Part shown: positions 7,678 through 15,729 of the stretch, in pieces
How positions within the stretch are numbered: the first letter of the stretch is position 1
Layout: each line of letters starts with the position of its first letter
Source of the DNA: an uncultured Oscillospiraceae bacterium
Lineage (GTDB): Bacteria; Bacillota; Clostridia; Oscillospirales; Oscillospiraceae
NCBI GenBank assembly: GCA_934591815.1
Contig: CAKTPV010000027.1
Coordinates: 1-19,368 of the forward strand
Reading direction: 5' to 3'
Length of the DNA: 19,368 bases
Translations under genes and position numbers: made by a program
The notes under the pieces: generated by a model
Told to the model about the DNA's origin: nothing
Databases searched by the model: none
What the model saw: the letters and a program-made list of their open reading frames with translations, nothing else

Positions 7678-8337
7678 ATGGAGAAAAAGGGCGGCAAGCG
7701 ATTGGCGCGTAAGGATACGGACAGACGGCGGGAGGAGCTGTCGGAGGCAGTGGAAAAGCCCGCAGAAACGGAGGGCGACACGGCCCGTCCGGAGATGAGC
7801 CGCGGACGCCGGCTGTGGCACGACTATGGGTATCTGGTCGTCACACTGGCGGTGGTGTTCGTGCTGTTCCGCGTGCTGCTGCAATTGGCCTATGTACCCA
7901 GCGGCTCTATGGAGACGACCATCCCCACCAAGTCCCTGCTCGTCGGCTGGCGGCTGCCCTATGTGGTGTCCGACCCACTGCCGGAGCGAGGGGATATCGT
8001 TACATTCTGGAATGAGGAGATGGATCGGGTACTGGTGAAGCGCGTCATCGGCCTGCCGGGGGAGACGGTCTCCATCAAGGACGGCTTCGTCTACATCGAT
8101 GGCGGGAAGCTGGCGGAGGACTATCTGCCGGTCAGCGGGATCACCCGGAGCGAGGAGACGACCTTCGAGGTGCCGGAGGGGCATATCTTCCTGATGGGAG
8201 ATAACCGCACCGGCTCGCTGGACAGCCGGTTTTGGGACGACCCGTATATGCCGCTGGACCAGATACAGGGCCGTATGCTGCTGGCCATTTCCATCGGGCC
8301 GAAGCAGAGCTGGCAGGGCATCCATTGGATCGCATAA
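7678..8337 (+). CDS. lepB: Type I signal peptidase
   Basis: Membrane serine protease that removes signal peptides from secreted proteins on the outer face of the cytoplasmic membrane. Of its 219 residues, a charged cytoplasmic N-terminus (~1-48) precedes one membrane helix (~51-71), as in Gram-positive SipS-type enzymes. The catalytic Ser-Lys pair is visible: S77 in PSGSM and K121 in RVLVKRVIGLPGE. The family box GDNR...SLDSR is at 174-184. ATG at 7678 has GGAGGAG 6 bases upstream. It ends 12 bases before ftsH. It does not process the LivJ lipoprotein of this window, which needs signal peptidase II. Its position between hpt and ftsH departs from the plain tilS-hpt-ftsH order. Confidence 0.96.
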   Translation: MEKKGGKRLARKDTDRRREELSEAVEKPAETEGDTARPEMSRGRRLWHDYGYLVVTLAVVFVLFRVLLQLAYVPSGSMETTIPTKSLLVGWRLPYVVSDPLPERGDIVTFWNEEMDRVLVKRVIGLPGETVSIKDGFVYIDGGKLAEDYLPVSGITRSEETTFEVPEGHIFLMGDNRTGSLDSRFWDDPYMPLDQIQGRMLLAISIGPKQSWQGIHWIA

Positions 8338-8349
8338 GGGGGAGAAGAT

Positions 8350-10191
8350 TTGGAGAGAAGAAGGTTTGGCATCACGGGACTGCTGCTGGTAGTCCTCGTG
8401 GTGGTATTTGTGGGGTATCTGTCCGGCAATATGCGGCGCTCCGGCGATATCCCGTACAGCCAGATGCGCGCTATGTTCACGGAGGAGAAGGTGCAGTCCT
8501 TTATCGTCAACGGCGAGCGTCTGACAGCCAGCCTGCGGGACGGTACCACCGCCGCCTGCGAGCTGTACAGCTTTGAGGCGTTTTACGACGACCTCAACGA
8601 CTTGGTGGTGCAGCAGAACAAGGCGGGCATCATCGAGGCCTACGACTACTACGCCGACCACTCCACCAACTGGGTGCAGGTGCTGCTGCCCTACGTGCTG
8701 GGGGTGCTGGGTTTTATCCTGCTGCTGAACCTGATGAGCCGGATGTCCGCCGGCGGCGGGCCGGCCAACGATAAGATGGCGCGCTTCGGCGAGGCGCGGA
8801 CCCAGAGCCTGCCCACGGGCAGCAAGAAGGTCACCTTCAAGGATGTGGCGGGCGCTGATGAGGAGAAGGAGGAGCTGGAGGAGATCGTCCAGTTCCTGCG
8901 GGATCCGGAGAAGTACACGGCGTTGGGCGCGCACATCCCCAAGGGCGTGCTGCTGGTCGGCCCTCCGGGCACCGGCAAGACGCTGCTGGCCAAGGCCGTG
9001 GCGGGGGAGGCGGACGTGGCATATCTGTCCATCTCCGGCTCCGACTTTGTGGAGATGTATGTGGGCGTGGGCGCCAGCCGCGTCCGCGATCTGTTTGAAC
9101 AGGCCAAGAAGCAGGCGCCTGCCATCGTGTTTATCGACGAGATCGACGCGGTGGGCCGCCAGCGCGGCAGCGGTCTGGGCGGCGGTCACGACGAGCGGGA
9201 GCAGACGCTGAACCAGCTGCTGGTGGAGATGGACGGCTTCGCGGTCAACGAGGGTGTGGTGGTGCTGGCTGCCACCAACCGTGTGGATATCCTCGACCCC
9301 GCCCTGCTGCGTCCGGGACGGTTCGACCGGCAGGTGTATGTGGGCCTGCCCGACATCAAGGGGCGGGAGGATATCCTGAAGATCCACGCCCGGGGTAAGC
9401 CGCTGGCAGAGGATGTGGATCTGAGCCGCGTGGCCCGCAGCACGGCGGGCTTTACCGGCGCCGATCTGGAGAACCTGCTGAACGAGGCGGCGCTGCTGGC
9501 GGGACGGCGGGATCAGAAGTTCATCACCGAGAACGCGATCCACGAGGCGGTCATCAAGGTCATCGCCGGGCCGGAGAAGCGCAGCCGCGTGATCCCGGAG
9601 ATCGAGCGGAGGCTGACGGCCTACCACGAGGCGGGTCACGCCGTGGTCATCCACGCGCTGCCCGACCACGACCCGGTGCATCAGATCACCATCGTGCCCC
9701 GCGGACAGGCCGGAGGCATGACCATCTTCCTGCCGGAGGAGGATCGTTCCTACCGCTCCAAGGCGTATATGACGGAGCAGATCGTGTCGCTGCTGGGCGG
9801 CCGCGCCGCCGAGGAAATGATGCTGGGCGATATCTCCACCGGCGCCTCCAGCGATATCCAGCGCGCCACCGCCATCGCGCGGAAAATGGTGGGCACCTAC
9901 GGCATGTCGGATAAGCTGGGCAACGTGGCGTTCGACGCCGGTACGGACGAGGTGTTCATCGGTAAATCCATGGGACACACCCGCCCCTACTCGGAGAAGA
10001 CGGCGGCGGAGATGGACGAGGAGATCCGCGCCATGATCGACAGCGCCTACGACCGGTGCAGGGAGATCCTGACGGCGTACCGGCCTCAGCTGGTGGCCGT
10101 GGCGGAGTACCTGCTGGCGCATGAGACCATGGACGCAGAGACGTTCGAGGCGTGCTTTGCAGACACCACTGCGGCAAAAGACGGCGAATAA
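8350..10191 (+). CDS. ftsH: ATP-dependent zinc metalloprotease FtsH
   Basis: Hexameric membrane AAA+ protease that degrades misfolded membrane proteins and selected regulators. The 613 residues hold a first membrane helix (7-24), an extracytoplasmic domain (~28-106), a second helix (107-129), and the AAA module: Walker A GPPGTGKT (204-211), Walker B IVFIDEID (259-266), and the second region of homology [20 protein letters not shown] (308-327). The M41 peptidase follows, with HEAGH (426-430) and third zinc ligand D502 in GASSD. The pore motif is YVG (237-239) where many FtsH have FVG, a conservative change. The start is TTG at 8350 with a GGGGGAG site 6 bases upstream. This start puts the first helix at the N-terminus as expected. 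Last gene of the run, closed by a terminator. Confidence 0.97.
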   Translation: MERRRFGITGLLLVVLVVVFVGYLSGNMRRSGDIPYSQMRAMFTEEKVQSFIVNGERLTASLRDGTTAACELYSFEAFYDDLNDLVVQQNKAGIIEAYDYYADHSTNWVQVLLPYVLGVLGFILLLNLMSRMSAGGGPANDKMARFGEARTQSLPTGSKKVTFKDVAGADEEKEELEEIVQFLRDPEKYTALGAHIPKGVLLVGPPGTGKTLLAKAVAGEADVAYLSISGSDFVEMYVGVGASRVRDLFEQAKKQAPAIVFIDEIDAVGRQRGSGLGGGHDEREQTLNQLLVEMDGFAVNEGVVVLAATNRVDILDPALLRPGRFDRQVYVGLPDIKGREDILKIHARGKPLAEDVDLSRVARSTAGFTGADLENLLNEAALLAGRRDQKFITENAIHEAVIKVIAGPEKRSRVIPEIERRLTAYHEAGHAVVIHALPDHDPVHQITIVPRGQAGGMTIFLPEEDRSYRSKAYMTEQIVSLLGGRAAEEMMLGDISTGASSDIQRATAIARKMVGTYGMSDKLGNVAFDAGTDEVFIGKSMGHTRPYSEKTAAEMDEEIRAMIDSAYDRCREILTAYRPQLVAVAEYLLAHETMDAETFEACFADTTAAKDGE

Positions 10192-10197
10192 AAGCGA

Positions 10198-10234
10198 AAG
10201 ACAGACCCTGCGGCAGAGCCGCAGGGTCTGTCTT
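10198..10234 (+). terminator. Terminator after ftsH
   Basis: A perfect 17-bp stem (10198-10214 with 10218-10234) and a 3-base loop start 7 bases after the ftsH stop. The downstream T-run is short and broken (GTCTTCTGT), but the stem is very stable. It closes the gdpP-to-ftsH transcript. Confidence 0.85.
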
Positions 10235-10453
10235 CTGTACTGCATGGCAAAGAGGCTGTAAAGAACCAAAAAAGGACCGCGCGGGTTGGGCAAAATGACG
10301 AAACAAGTGTCTATCACATGAGGACATTTGTCAAGTCGGGCGGCGGGAAATTTGTAGAGAGTGTGTGTGACGGAGAGACAAAACCGACGGAAAAACAGGA
10401 GAAGACCGGCTGTCCGCAGGGAAAACAGTACGATTTTTCGGAGCAAATCACAA
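10235..10453. other. Gene-free stretch between ftsH terminator and livJ promoter
   Basis: About 220 bases without a credible gene on either strand: frames are short and have no ribosome binding site. The one structure seen is an imperfect inverted repeat, ACAAGTGTC (10303-10311) with GACATTTGT (10323-10331), 9 pairs including one G-U around an 11-base loop. On the minus strand, TTGACA (10329-10334) resembles a -35, but no acceptable -10 lies 16-18 bases from it. It could hold regulator sites for livJ or an unrecognised small RNA. Confidence 0.4.
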
Positions 10454-10482
10454 TTGTAATTGAAAAGAAGTTCCGATAAAAT
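10454..10482 (+). promoter_or_regulatory. Predicted sigma-A promoter of the liv operon, with overlapping palindrome
   Basis: -35 TTGTAA (10454-10459), a 17-base spacer, and -10 TAAAAT (10477-10482). Transcription would start near 10489, giving a ~57-base leader with a small hairpin (ATGGG 10494-10498 with CCCAT 10502-10506). The palindrome CAATT-GT-AATTG (10451-10462) covers the -35 and could be a repressor site. No regulator gene is nearby. Confidence 0.6.
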
Positions 10483-10545
10483 GTGAGCATTCTATGGGGC
10501 GCCCATTGGGAGGGAGCCTCGGAGAAAGCTTAGGAGGAAAAAGAA

Positions 10546-11748
10546 ATGAAGAAGTTATTTGCAATGCTTCTGGCGCTGGTCATGGCGCTGAGTTTGGTCG
10601 CCTGCGGCGAGCAGGGCGGCGACCAGGGCGGCGATGCACCGCAGGGCGGTGGAGCCAGCAGCGGCGACAAGGTCATCAAGATCGGCGTGTTTGAGCCGCA
10701 GTCCGGCGATAACGGCGCCGGCGGCAAGCAGGAGATCCTGGGTATGCAGTATGCCAACAAGATGTTCCCCACCGTCACCGTGGGCGGCGAGGAGTACCAG
10801 GTCGAGCTGGTGTATGCCGACAACGCTTCGTCCAACGATAAGGCGCCTACCGCCGCACAGACCCTGATCTCTCAGGGTGTGTCCGTGGTGCTGGGCTCCT
10901 ACGGCTCCGGCGTGTCCATTGCCGCCGGTGATACCTTCTCCGCAGCGCAGGTGCCCGCCATCGGCGTGACCTGCACCAACCCCCAGGTGACCTCCGACTG
11001 CGATGCGTATTTCCGCATCTGCTTCCTGGATCCCTTCCAGGGTACGGTTCTGGCCAACTATGCCAAGAACGAGCTGAAGGCTACCAAGGCATACTGTCTG
11101 GCCAAGCAGGGCGACGACTACTCCGGCGGTCTGGCCAACTACTTCATCAAGGCCTTCGGTCAGGAGAACTGCGTCTATGAGCAGTTCCCTGAGGGTACGT
11201 CCGACTTCTCCACCTACATCACCAACGCCCAGCAGCAGGGCTGCAACGTGTTCTTCTCTCCGGTGTCTCTGGAGGCTGCGGCACAGATCATCGCCAAGGC
11301 GGAGACCCAGAATCTGGGCATGCCCATTCTGGCCGGTGATACGTGGGACTCCAACGTGGTGCTGGAGGCTGCCAAGGGTACGAAGCTGGATATCTGTGTT
11401 ACCACCTTCTATCAGGAGGGCGTGAACGCGGACTTCGACGCGGCGATCAAGGCGTGGATCGACAGTGACGCCACCGCCAAGACCAACAACGGCGGCGACA
11501 ACAAGCTGTCCGCCGTGACCGTCATGGGCTACGATGCCTACTGCGTGGCGCTGGAGGCCATCAAGGCTGCCGACTCCACCGACCCCGCTGCTGTGCTGGC
11601 CGCCCTGCCCAACGTGACCTGTGAGGGCATCACCGGCAGCATCTCCTTCGATGACATTGGCGACGCAAACCGTGACAGCGCCGTGGTCAAGAAGTGCAAC
11701 ACCGAGACGGGTGACTGGGACTTTGTCACCGTGGCAAAGGTGAGCTGA
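10546..11748 (+). CDS. livJ: Branched-chain amino-acid type ABC transporter substrate-binding lipoprotein
   Basis: Captures the substrate outside the cell and delivers it to the LivHMGF transporter encoded downstream. It has a clear lipoprotein signal peptide: MKK, a hydrophobic core, then the lipobox LVAC with the lipidated cysteine at residue 20. A Gly/Asp/Ser-rich tether of about 25 residues follows, then the periplasmic-binding-protein type 1 (Leu/Ile/Val-binding) fold, opening with KVIKIGVFEPQSGDNGAGG. The 400-residue length is normal. The mature part has ten further cysteines, many for an exported protein. ATG at 10546 has AGGAGG 8 bases upstream. The family covers Leu/Ile/Val but also urea, amides and aromatic compounds, so the ligand is uncertain. 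Hairpins after the gene suggest it is made in excess of the permease. Confidence 0.92.
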   Translation: MKKLFAMLLALVMALSLVACGEQGGDQGGDAPQGGGASSGDKVIKIGVFEPQSGDNGAGGKQEILGMQYANKMFPTVTVGGEEYQVELVYADNASSNDKAPTAAQTLISQGVSVVLGSYGSGVSIAAGDTFSAAQVPAIGVTCTNPQVTSDCDAYFRICFLDPFQGTVLANYAKNELKATKAYCLAKQGDDYSGGLANYFIKAFGQENCVYEQFPEGTSDFSTYITNAQQQGCNVFFSPVSLEAAAQIIAKAETQNLGMPILAGDTWDSNVVLEAAKGTKLDICVTTFYQEGVNADFDAAIKAWIDSDATAKTNNGGDNKLSAVTVMGYDAYCVALEAIKAADSTDPAAVLAALPNVTCEGITGSISFDDIGDANRDSAVVKKCNTETGDWDFVTVAKVS

Positions 11749-11779
11749 GGAACGGACGATCTCATTAAAGTGATACAGC

Positions 11780-11889
11780 GCAGTGGATGGCGGGAGCGGC
11801 AGCTCCCGCCAGCCACTGCATATAGCCCCGGCGGCAGAAGCAAAGAGACACCCGCGGGAGAGCGGAGCTTTTTTGCGGCGTCCGCCGGG
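11780..11889 (+). promoter_or_regulatory. Stem-loop and possible attenuator region between livJ and livH
   Basis: The 187-base gap holds an 18-position stem (11780-11797 with 11802-11819, one mismatch, loop GGCA) and no T-run after it. Downstream, GGAGC at 11864-11868 is followed directly by six T (11869-11874). The 3' arm of the first hairpin (from 11802) can pair instead with 11854-11860 or with 11862-11868, which would put a terminator-like stem before the T-run. CCCGGCGG (11827-11834) can also pair with CCGCCGGG (11882-11889). The simplest reading is that the first stem protects livJ mRNA and limits readthrough to livH. Switching between folds is inference. Confidence 0.5.
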
Positions 11890-11935
11890 AAACGACCGTT
11901 GGGAGAGAAAGACTGTAAATAGGGAGGAACCCTGT

Positions 11936-12862
11936 ATGGACGTGTTAAAAACCGCGTTGCCGTATGTGATATCCGGCATATCGGTGGGCGGGCAATACGC
12001 GCTGATCGCCATTGGCTATACCATGGTATACGGCATATTGCGGCTCATCAACTTTGCCCACGGCGATGTGTTCATGGTGGCAGGCCTGATGATGGTCTAC
12101 CTTGTTACCTGGATGCCCCTGTATCTGGCGATCCCTCTGATGATCGCGCTGACGGTGCTGCTGGGCTTTTTGATCGAGCGCGTGGCCTATAAGCCGCTGC
12201 GTACCGCGCCCCGTATGTCGGTGATGATCTCCGCTATCGGCGTCAGCTATTTTATTCAGAACATGGCGCTGTACATCACCGGCGGTCTGAATAAAAACTA
12301 TCCCGCCATCCCGTGGATCTCCGACCCGGTGCGGCTGTTTGGCATGGAGACGTCCCGCGTGACGGTCATCACGCCGTTTCTGACCATCGCGCTGGTGATC
12401 GCACTGGTGCTGCTCATCAACCACACCAAGATCGGTATGGCCATGCGGGCTGTGTCCGTGGACTTTGAAACGGCGCAGCTCATGGGCATCAAGATCAACA
12501 GCGTCATTTCCGCCACATTCATTATCGGTACGTTTCTGGCGGCTATCGGCTCGGTGCTGTTTTTCACCAACTTCCCCGGCGTGGTGCCCACGTCCGGCGC
12601 GATGCCCGGCCTGAAGGCATTTGTGGCGGCGGTGTTCGGCGGCATCGGCTCCGTGCCCGGCGCGGTGGTGGGCGCATTCATCATCGGTATCTGCGAGTCC
12701 GTGATCAAGGGTCTGGACACCATCCTGATGGCCAACGGCGCCATTACCGAGCAGGTGGGCTTTGCCACCTTCTCGGATGCGTTTACCTTCGTGCTGCTGA
12801 TCGTCATTTTGGTATTCAAGCCCACCGGCCTGTTCGGTGAGAAGACCACCGACAAGGTGTAA
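11936..12862 (+). CDS. livH: Branched-chain amino-acid type ABC transporter permease LivH
   Basis: One of the two integral membrane subunits that form the import channel together with LivM. The protein is very hydrophobic, with about eight predicted membrane helices. Family hallmarks are the N-terminal GGQYALIAIGYTMVYGILRLINFAHGD-type segment (about 18-44) and the cytoplasmic coupling loop RAVSVDFETAQLMGI (171-185), which contacts the ATPases. It ends with VFKPTGLFG. The start chosen is ATG at 11936, with GGGAGG upstream and the family N-terminus. An in-frame start at 11783 lies within the intergenic stem-loop and adds a stretch unlike the family. The 308-residue length is normal. livM begins 12 bases after the stop. 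Confidence 0.95.
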   Translation: MDVLKTALPYVISGISVGGQYALIAIGYTMVYGILRLINFAHGDVFMVAGLMMVYLVTWMPLYLAIPLMIALTVLLGFLIERVAYKPLRTAPRMSVMISAIGVSYFIQNMALYITGGLNKNYPAIPWISDPVRLFGMETSRVTVITPFLTIALVIALVLLINHTKIGMAMRAVSVDFETAQLMGIKINSVISATFIIGTFLAAIGSVLFFTNFPGVVPTSGAMPGLKAFVAAVFGGIGSVPGAVVGAFIIGICESVIKGLDTILMANGAITEQVGFATFSDAFTFVLLIVILVFKPTGLFGEKTTDKV

Positions 12863-12874
12863 AGGGGTGGGAAT

Positions 12875-14047
12875 ATGATGTTGGAAAAGAAAAAAGACGT
12901 CCGCAAGACGTTTATCTCGCTGGTGGCGGTGGCACTGTTTCTGGCACTGGTTCTGGTGCTGGATCAGGTCATCAAGCCCAGCAATAAGATGTATATGCTG
13001 CTGACGGTGCTGCAAAAAGGCTCTGTATACGCGCTGGCGGCAGTGTCCATGAACCTGCTGAACGGCTTTACCGGCCTGTTCTCGCTGGGTCACGCCGGGT
13101 TTATGGTGATCGGCGCGTATACATACGCCATTTTCTCCATTCCTGCCGCCTCCCGCGACACGGTGTATCAGTACTACGACGCGGCCATCCGCATCTCCTT
13201 CCCGGAGGTGCTGGGCAACGCCCTGGGCGGCTTCGGCACGGTGCTGGGCGTGATCCTCTGCGTGCTGCTGGCGGGACTGGTGGCGTCGCTGTTCGCCTAT
13301 CTCATCGGCCTGCCGGTGCTGCGGCTGAAGAGCGACTATCTGGCCATTGCCACGCTGGGCTTTGCGGAGATCATCCGCTCTATCCTCCAGTGGGGCAAGC
13401 TGGGTCCCGTGACCAATGGCTCCAATATGCTCAAGAGCTTTACCCGCATCAGCAACTTCAAGATCGGGACGTTCAGCCTGTCCACCTTTGTGCCGGTGCT
13501 GATCGCGGTGGTCTCTATCGGACTGATCGTGATGCTGGTGAACTCCACCTACGGCCGCGCCTTTAAGGCCATCCGCGACGACGAGGTGGCGGCGGAGGCT
13601 ATGGGTATCGATCTGGCCAAGCACAAGATGATCTCCTTTGTGGTCAGCTCCTTCTTTGCCGGTGTGTCCGGCGCCACCATGGCCATGGTGCTGTCCATTG
13701 CGCAGGCCAACAACTACAAGGTGGCCATGACCTACGAGATCCTGCTGATGGTGGTGCTGGGCGGCATCGGCTCCATCTCTGGCTCTGTCATCGGTTCGCT
13801 GCTGTTCGTGGCGACCTCCGAGTGGTGGCTGCGCGGTCTGGATTCCGGCAAGTTTCTGGGCATCGAGGCCCCCGGCGTGTTCCGGAATGGTTTCCGTCTG
13901 GTGGTATTCTCCATTGTCATCATGGTAGTGGTGCTGTTTTTCCGCAAGGGTATCATGGGTGACAGGGAGCTGCCGCAGGTGATCGACGGGTGGAAGAAAA
14001 AGCTTCGGGCTAAAAAAACCGCAAAGCAGGAGGTGACGTCCGAGTGA
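12875..14047 (+). CDS. livM: Branched-chain amino-acid type ABC transporter permease LivM
   Basis: Second channel subunit, partner of LivH. The 390 residues carry about nine to ten membrane helices. Family features are the LLNGFTGLFSLGHAGFMVIGAY-type segment (61-82), LKSDYLAIATLGFAEIIR (151-168), and the ATPase-coupling loop KAIRDDEVAAEAMGIDLAKH (231-250). LGGIGSISGSVIGSLL lies near the end. The C-terminus is Lys-rich (KKKLRAKKTAKQ) and cytoplasmic. The site GGGGTGGG before ATG at 12875 is a weaker ribosome binding site than elsewhere. A second ATG follows immediately, so the exact start may shift by one codon. The last four bases overlap the GTG start of livG. Confidence 0.95.
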   Translation: MMLEKKKDVRKTFISLVAVALFLALVLVLDQVIKPSNKMYMLLTVLQKGSVYALAAVSMNLLNGFTGLFSLGHAGFMVIGAYTYAIFSIPAASRDTVYQYYDAAIRISFPEVLGNALGGFGTVLGVILCVLLAGLVASLFAYLIGLPVLRLKSDYLAIATLGFAEIIRSILQWGKLGPVTNGSNMLKSFTRISNFKIGTFSLSTFVPVLIAVVSIGLIVMLVNSTYGRAFKAIRDDEVAAEAMGIDLAKHKMISFVVSSFFAGVSGATMAMVLSIAQANNYKVAMTYEILLMVVLGGIGSISGSVIGSLLFVATSEWWLRGLDSGKFLGIEAPGVFRNGFRLVVFSIVIMVVVLFFRKGIMGDRELPQVIDGWKKKLRAKKTAKQEVTSE

Positions 14048-14985
14048 GCAAGAACATTCTGTCTGTGGAGAACGTCACCATGCAGTTCGGCGGCGTGGTG
14101 GCTGTGGACGATCTGGTTTTGACGGTCAACGAGGGCGAGATCGTGGCGCTGATCGGGCCTAACGGCGCCGGCAAGACCACCGCCTTCAACGTGATCACCG
14201 GCGTGTATGCGCCTACCAACGGCCGGGTGTGCTTTAACGGAACGTGCATCGTGCGGAATCACCCTGCCGGGAAAATGAAAAAGCTCTACAAGGGCAGCCG
14301 CGCTGATATGTATACCGCCCAGTTTGCGCCGGAGGAGCCGCTGGAGGATGAGGCGCTGAAGGCATGGCGGGAGGGGCAGCGGGCGCTGGACCCCTACGCC
14401 TTTACCAACCGCGTGCTATCGCCTACGCCGGACAAGATCACGGCGCTGGGCATGGCCCGTACCTTTCAGAATATCCGGCTGTGGAAAACGCAGACCGTGT
14501 TTGACAACGTACTGATCGCCAAGCATTTGCGGCGTACCAGCAATATGTTCTCCGCCGCGTTCCACGCCAACGGCAAGGAGGAGGCGCGGCAGCGGGCGGA
14601 GGTGCTGGAGCTGCTGCGGGTGGTCGGACTGGAGGATGTGAAGGACGAGCTGGCCACCAGCCTGCCCTACGGCAAGCAGCGGCGGCTGGAGATCGCCCGC
14701 GCACTGGCCACCGATCCGACGCTGCTGCTGCTGGATGAGCCGGCTGCCGGTATGAATCCGCAGGAGACGCTGGAACTGGCGAGCTTCATCCGCGAGATCC
14801 GGGATCATTTCCAAAAGACCATCCTGCTCATCGAGCACCACATGGATCTGGTCATGGGCATTGCCGACCGCATCTATGTGCTGGACTTCGGAAAGCTCAT
14901 TGCGCAGGGTACGCCGGAGGAGATCCAAAACAACGCGCGCGTCATCGACGCGTATCTGGGGGTGGCAGACGATGCTGAAGATTAA
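14044..14985 (+). CDS. livG: Branched-chain amino-acid type ABC transporter ATP-binding protein LivG, with an insert
   Basis: Cytoplasmic ATPase that pairs with LivF and drives transport. Walker A GPNGAGKT (38-45), Q-loop Q142, signature LPYGKQR (207-213), Walker B LLLLDEP (227-233) and switch His H265 are all intact, so it should be active. E. coli LivG has ~255 residues and this one 313. The extra ~55 lie between residues ~73 and ~128, after Walker A and before ALGMARTFQNIRLW, and are rich in charged and aromatic residues. The start is GTG at 14044, overlapping the livM stop by four bases, with AGGAGGTGA (14028-14036) upstream. Starting further in would lose the first strand. The stop overlaps livF by 14 bases, indicating coupled translation. 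Confidence 0.94.
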   Translation: MSKNILSVENVTMQFGGVVAVDDLVLTVNEGEIVALIGPNGAGKTTAFNVITGVYAPTNGRVCFNGTCIVRNHPAGKMKKLYKGSRADMYTAQFAPEEPLEDEALKAWREGQRALDPYAFTNRVLSPTPDKITALGMARTFQNIRLWKTQTVFDNVLIAKHLRRTSNMFSAAFHANGKEEARQRAEVLELLRVVGLEDVKDELATSLPYGKQRRLEIARALATDPTLLLLDEPAAGMNPQETLELASFIREIRDHFQKTILLIEHHMDLVMGIADRIYVLDFGKLIAQGTPEEIQNNARVIDAYLGVADDAED

Positions 14986-15682
14986 AGACCTGCACGTGTC
15001 CTACGGCGGTATCAAGGCGCTGCGGGGCGTAGATCTGGAGGTTCCGGACGGTAAGATCGTCACGCTGATCGGCGCCAACGGCGCGGGCAAGTCCACCACG
15101 CTGCGTACCATTTCCGGTCTGGTAAAGGCGGAGAGCGGCTCCGTTACCTACGATGGAAAGGAGCTGCTGGGGCTGTCCATCAACAAAATACTGGAGCAGG
15201 GCATCGCCCAGTCTCCGGAGGGACGGCGGGTGTTCCCCAACCTGACGGTGCTGGAAAACCTGAAGATCGGCGCGTACCTGCGTAAGGACAGAGATGGCAT
15301 CGAGAAGGACATTCGCTGGATCTATGAGCTGTTTCCCCGGCTGGAGGAGCGGCACTGGCAGCCGGCCGGTACACTGTCCGGCGGCGAGCAGCAGATGCTG
15401 GCCGTTGGCCGGGCGCTGATGAGCCGTCCCAAGCTGCTGATGATGGATGAGCCGTCGCTGGGTCTGGCGCCGTTGGTGGTGCAGGGTATCTTCGATATCA
15501 TCCGCACCATCAACCAGCAGGGCGTGACGGTGCTGCTTATCGAGCAGAACGCCAACATGGCGCTGAAGATCGCGGACTACGCCTATGTGCTGGAGACAGG
15601 GTGCATCACCAAATCCGGCACCGGCGCGGCGCTGCTGGCCGACGAGTCCGTCAAGGAGGCCTATCTGGGCAAGAGAAGATAA
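14972..15682 (+). CDS. livF: Branched-chain amino-acid type ABC transporter ATP-binding protein LivF
   Basis: Second ATPase of the importer. The 236 residues match the family length. Walker A GANGAGKST (34-42), signature LSGGEQQ (135-141) and Walker B LLMMDEP (155-161) are present. The switch position reads EQN (191-193) with Gln instead of His, which is normal for LivF. The ATG at 14972 gives the standard MLKIKDLHVSYGG start and lies within the end of livG, preceded by GGGGGTGG. The open frame continues upstream, but that part is unlike the family. It is the last gene of livJHMGF and is closed by a strong hairpin that starts inside its stop codon region. Confidence 0.96.
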   Translation: MLKIKDLHVSYGGIKALRGVDLEVPDGKIVTLIGANGAGKSTTLRTISGLVKAESGSVTYDGKELLGLSINKILEQGIAQSPEGRRVFPNLTVLENLKIGAYLRKDRDGIEKDIRWIYELFPRLEERHWQPAGTLSGGEQQMLAVGRALMSRPKLLMMDEPSLGLAPLVVQGIFDIIRTINQQGVTVLLIEQNANMALKIADYAYVLETGCITKSGTGAALLADESVKEAYLGKRR

Positions 15683-15721
15683 AAAAATCCTGCGGCGCAC
15701 GCCGCAGGATTTTTTTATCTT
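15676..15721. terminator. Bidirectional terminator between livF and mrp
   Basis: A perfect 21-bp stem (15676-15696 with 15701-15721) with a GCAC loop. The GC-rich core is flanked by seven A on one side and seven T on the other, so it works as an intrinsic terminator for livF on the plus strand and for mrp on the minus strand. The mrp stop lies only 8 bases from the stem. Confidence 0.95.
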
Positions 15722-15729
15722 GCAGGAAT

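Noticed and set aside
7033..10446. A very long minus-strand open frame (1137 codons) opposite hpt, lepB and ftsH
   Set aside because: It lies antisense to three well-recognised genes, has His/Gln/Arg/Leu-rich composition typical of GC-rich shadow frames, and shows no recognisable domain.
10192..10545. A small gene, tRNA or riboswitch in the ftsH-livJ gap
   Set aside because: No cloverleaf, no known riboswitch core and no frame with a ribosome binding site were found; only a terminator, an inverted repeat and a promoter.
11945..13624. A 559-codon minus-strand open frame opposite livH and livM
   Set aside because: Its His/Gln/Asp-rich composition is the antisense image of membrane-helix codons. 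There is no domain, and both permeases on the other strand are clear.
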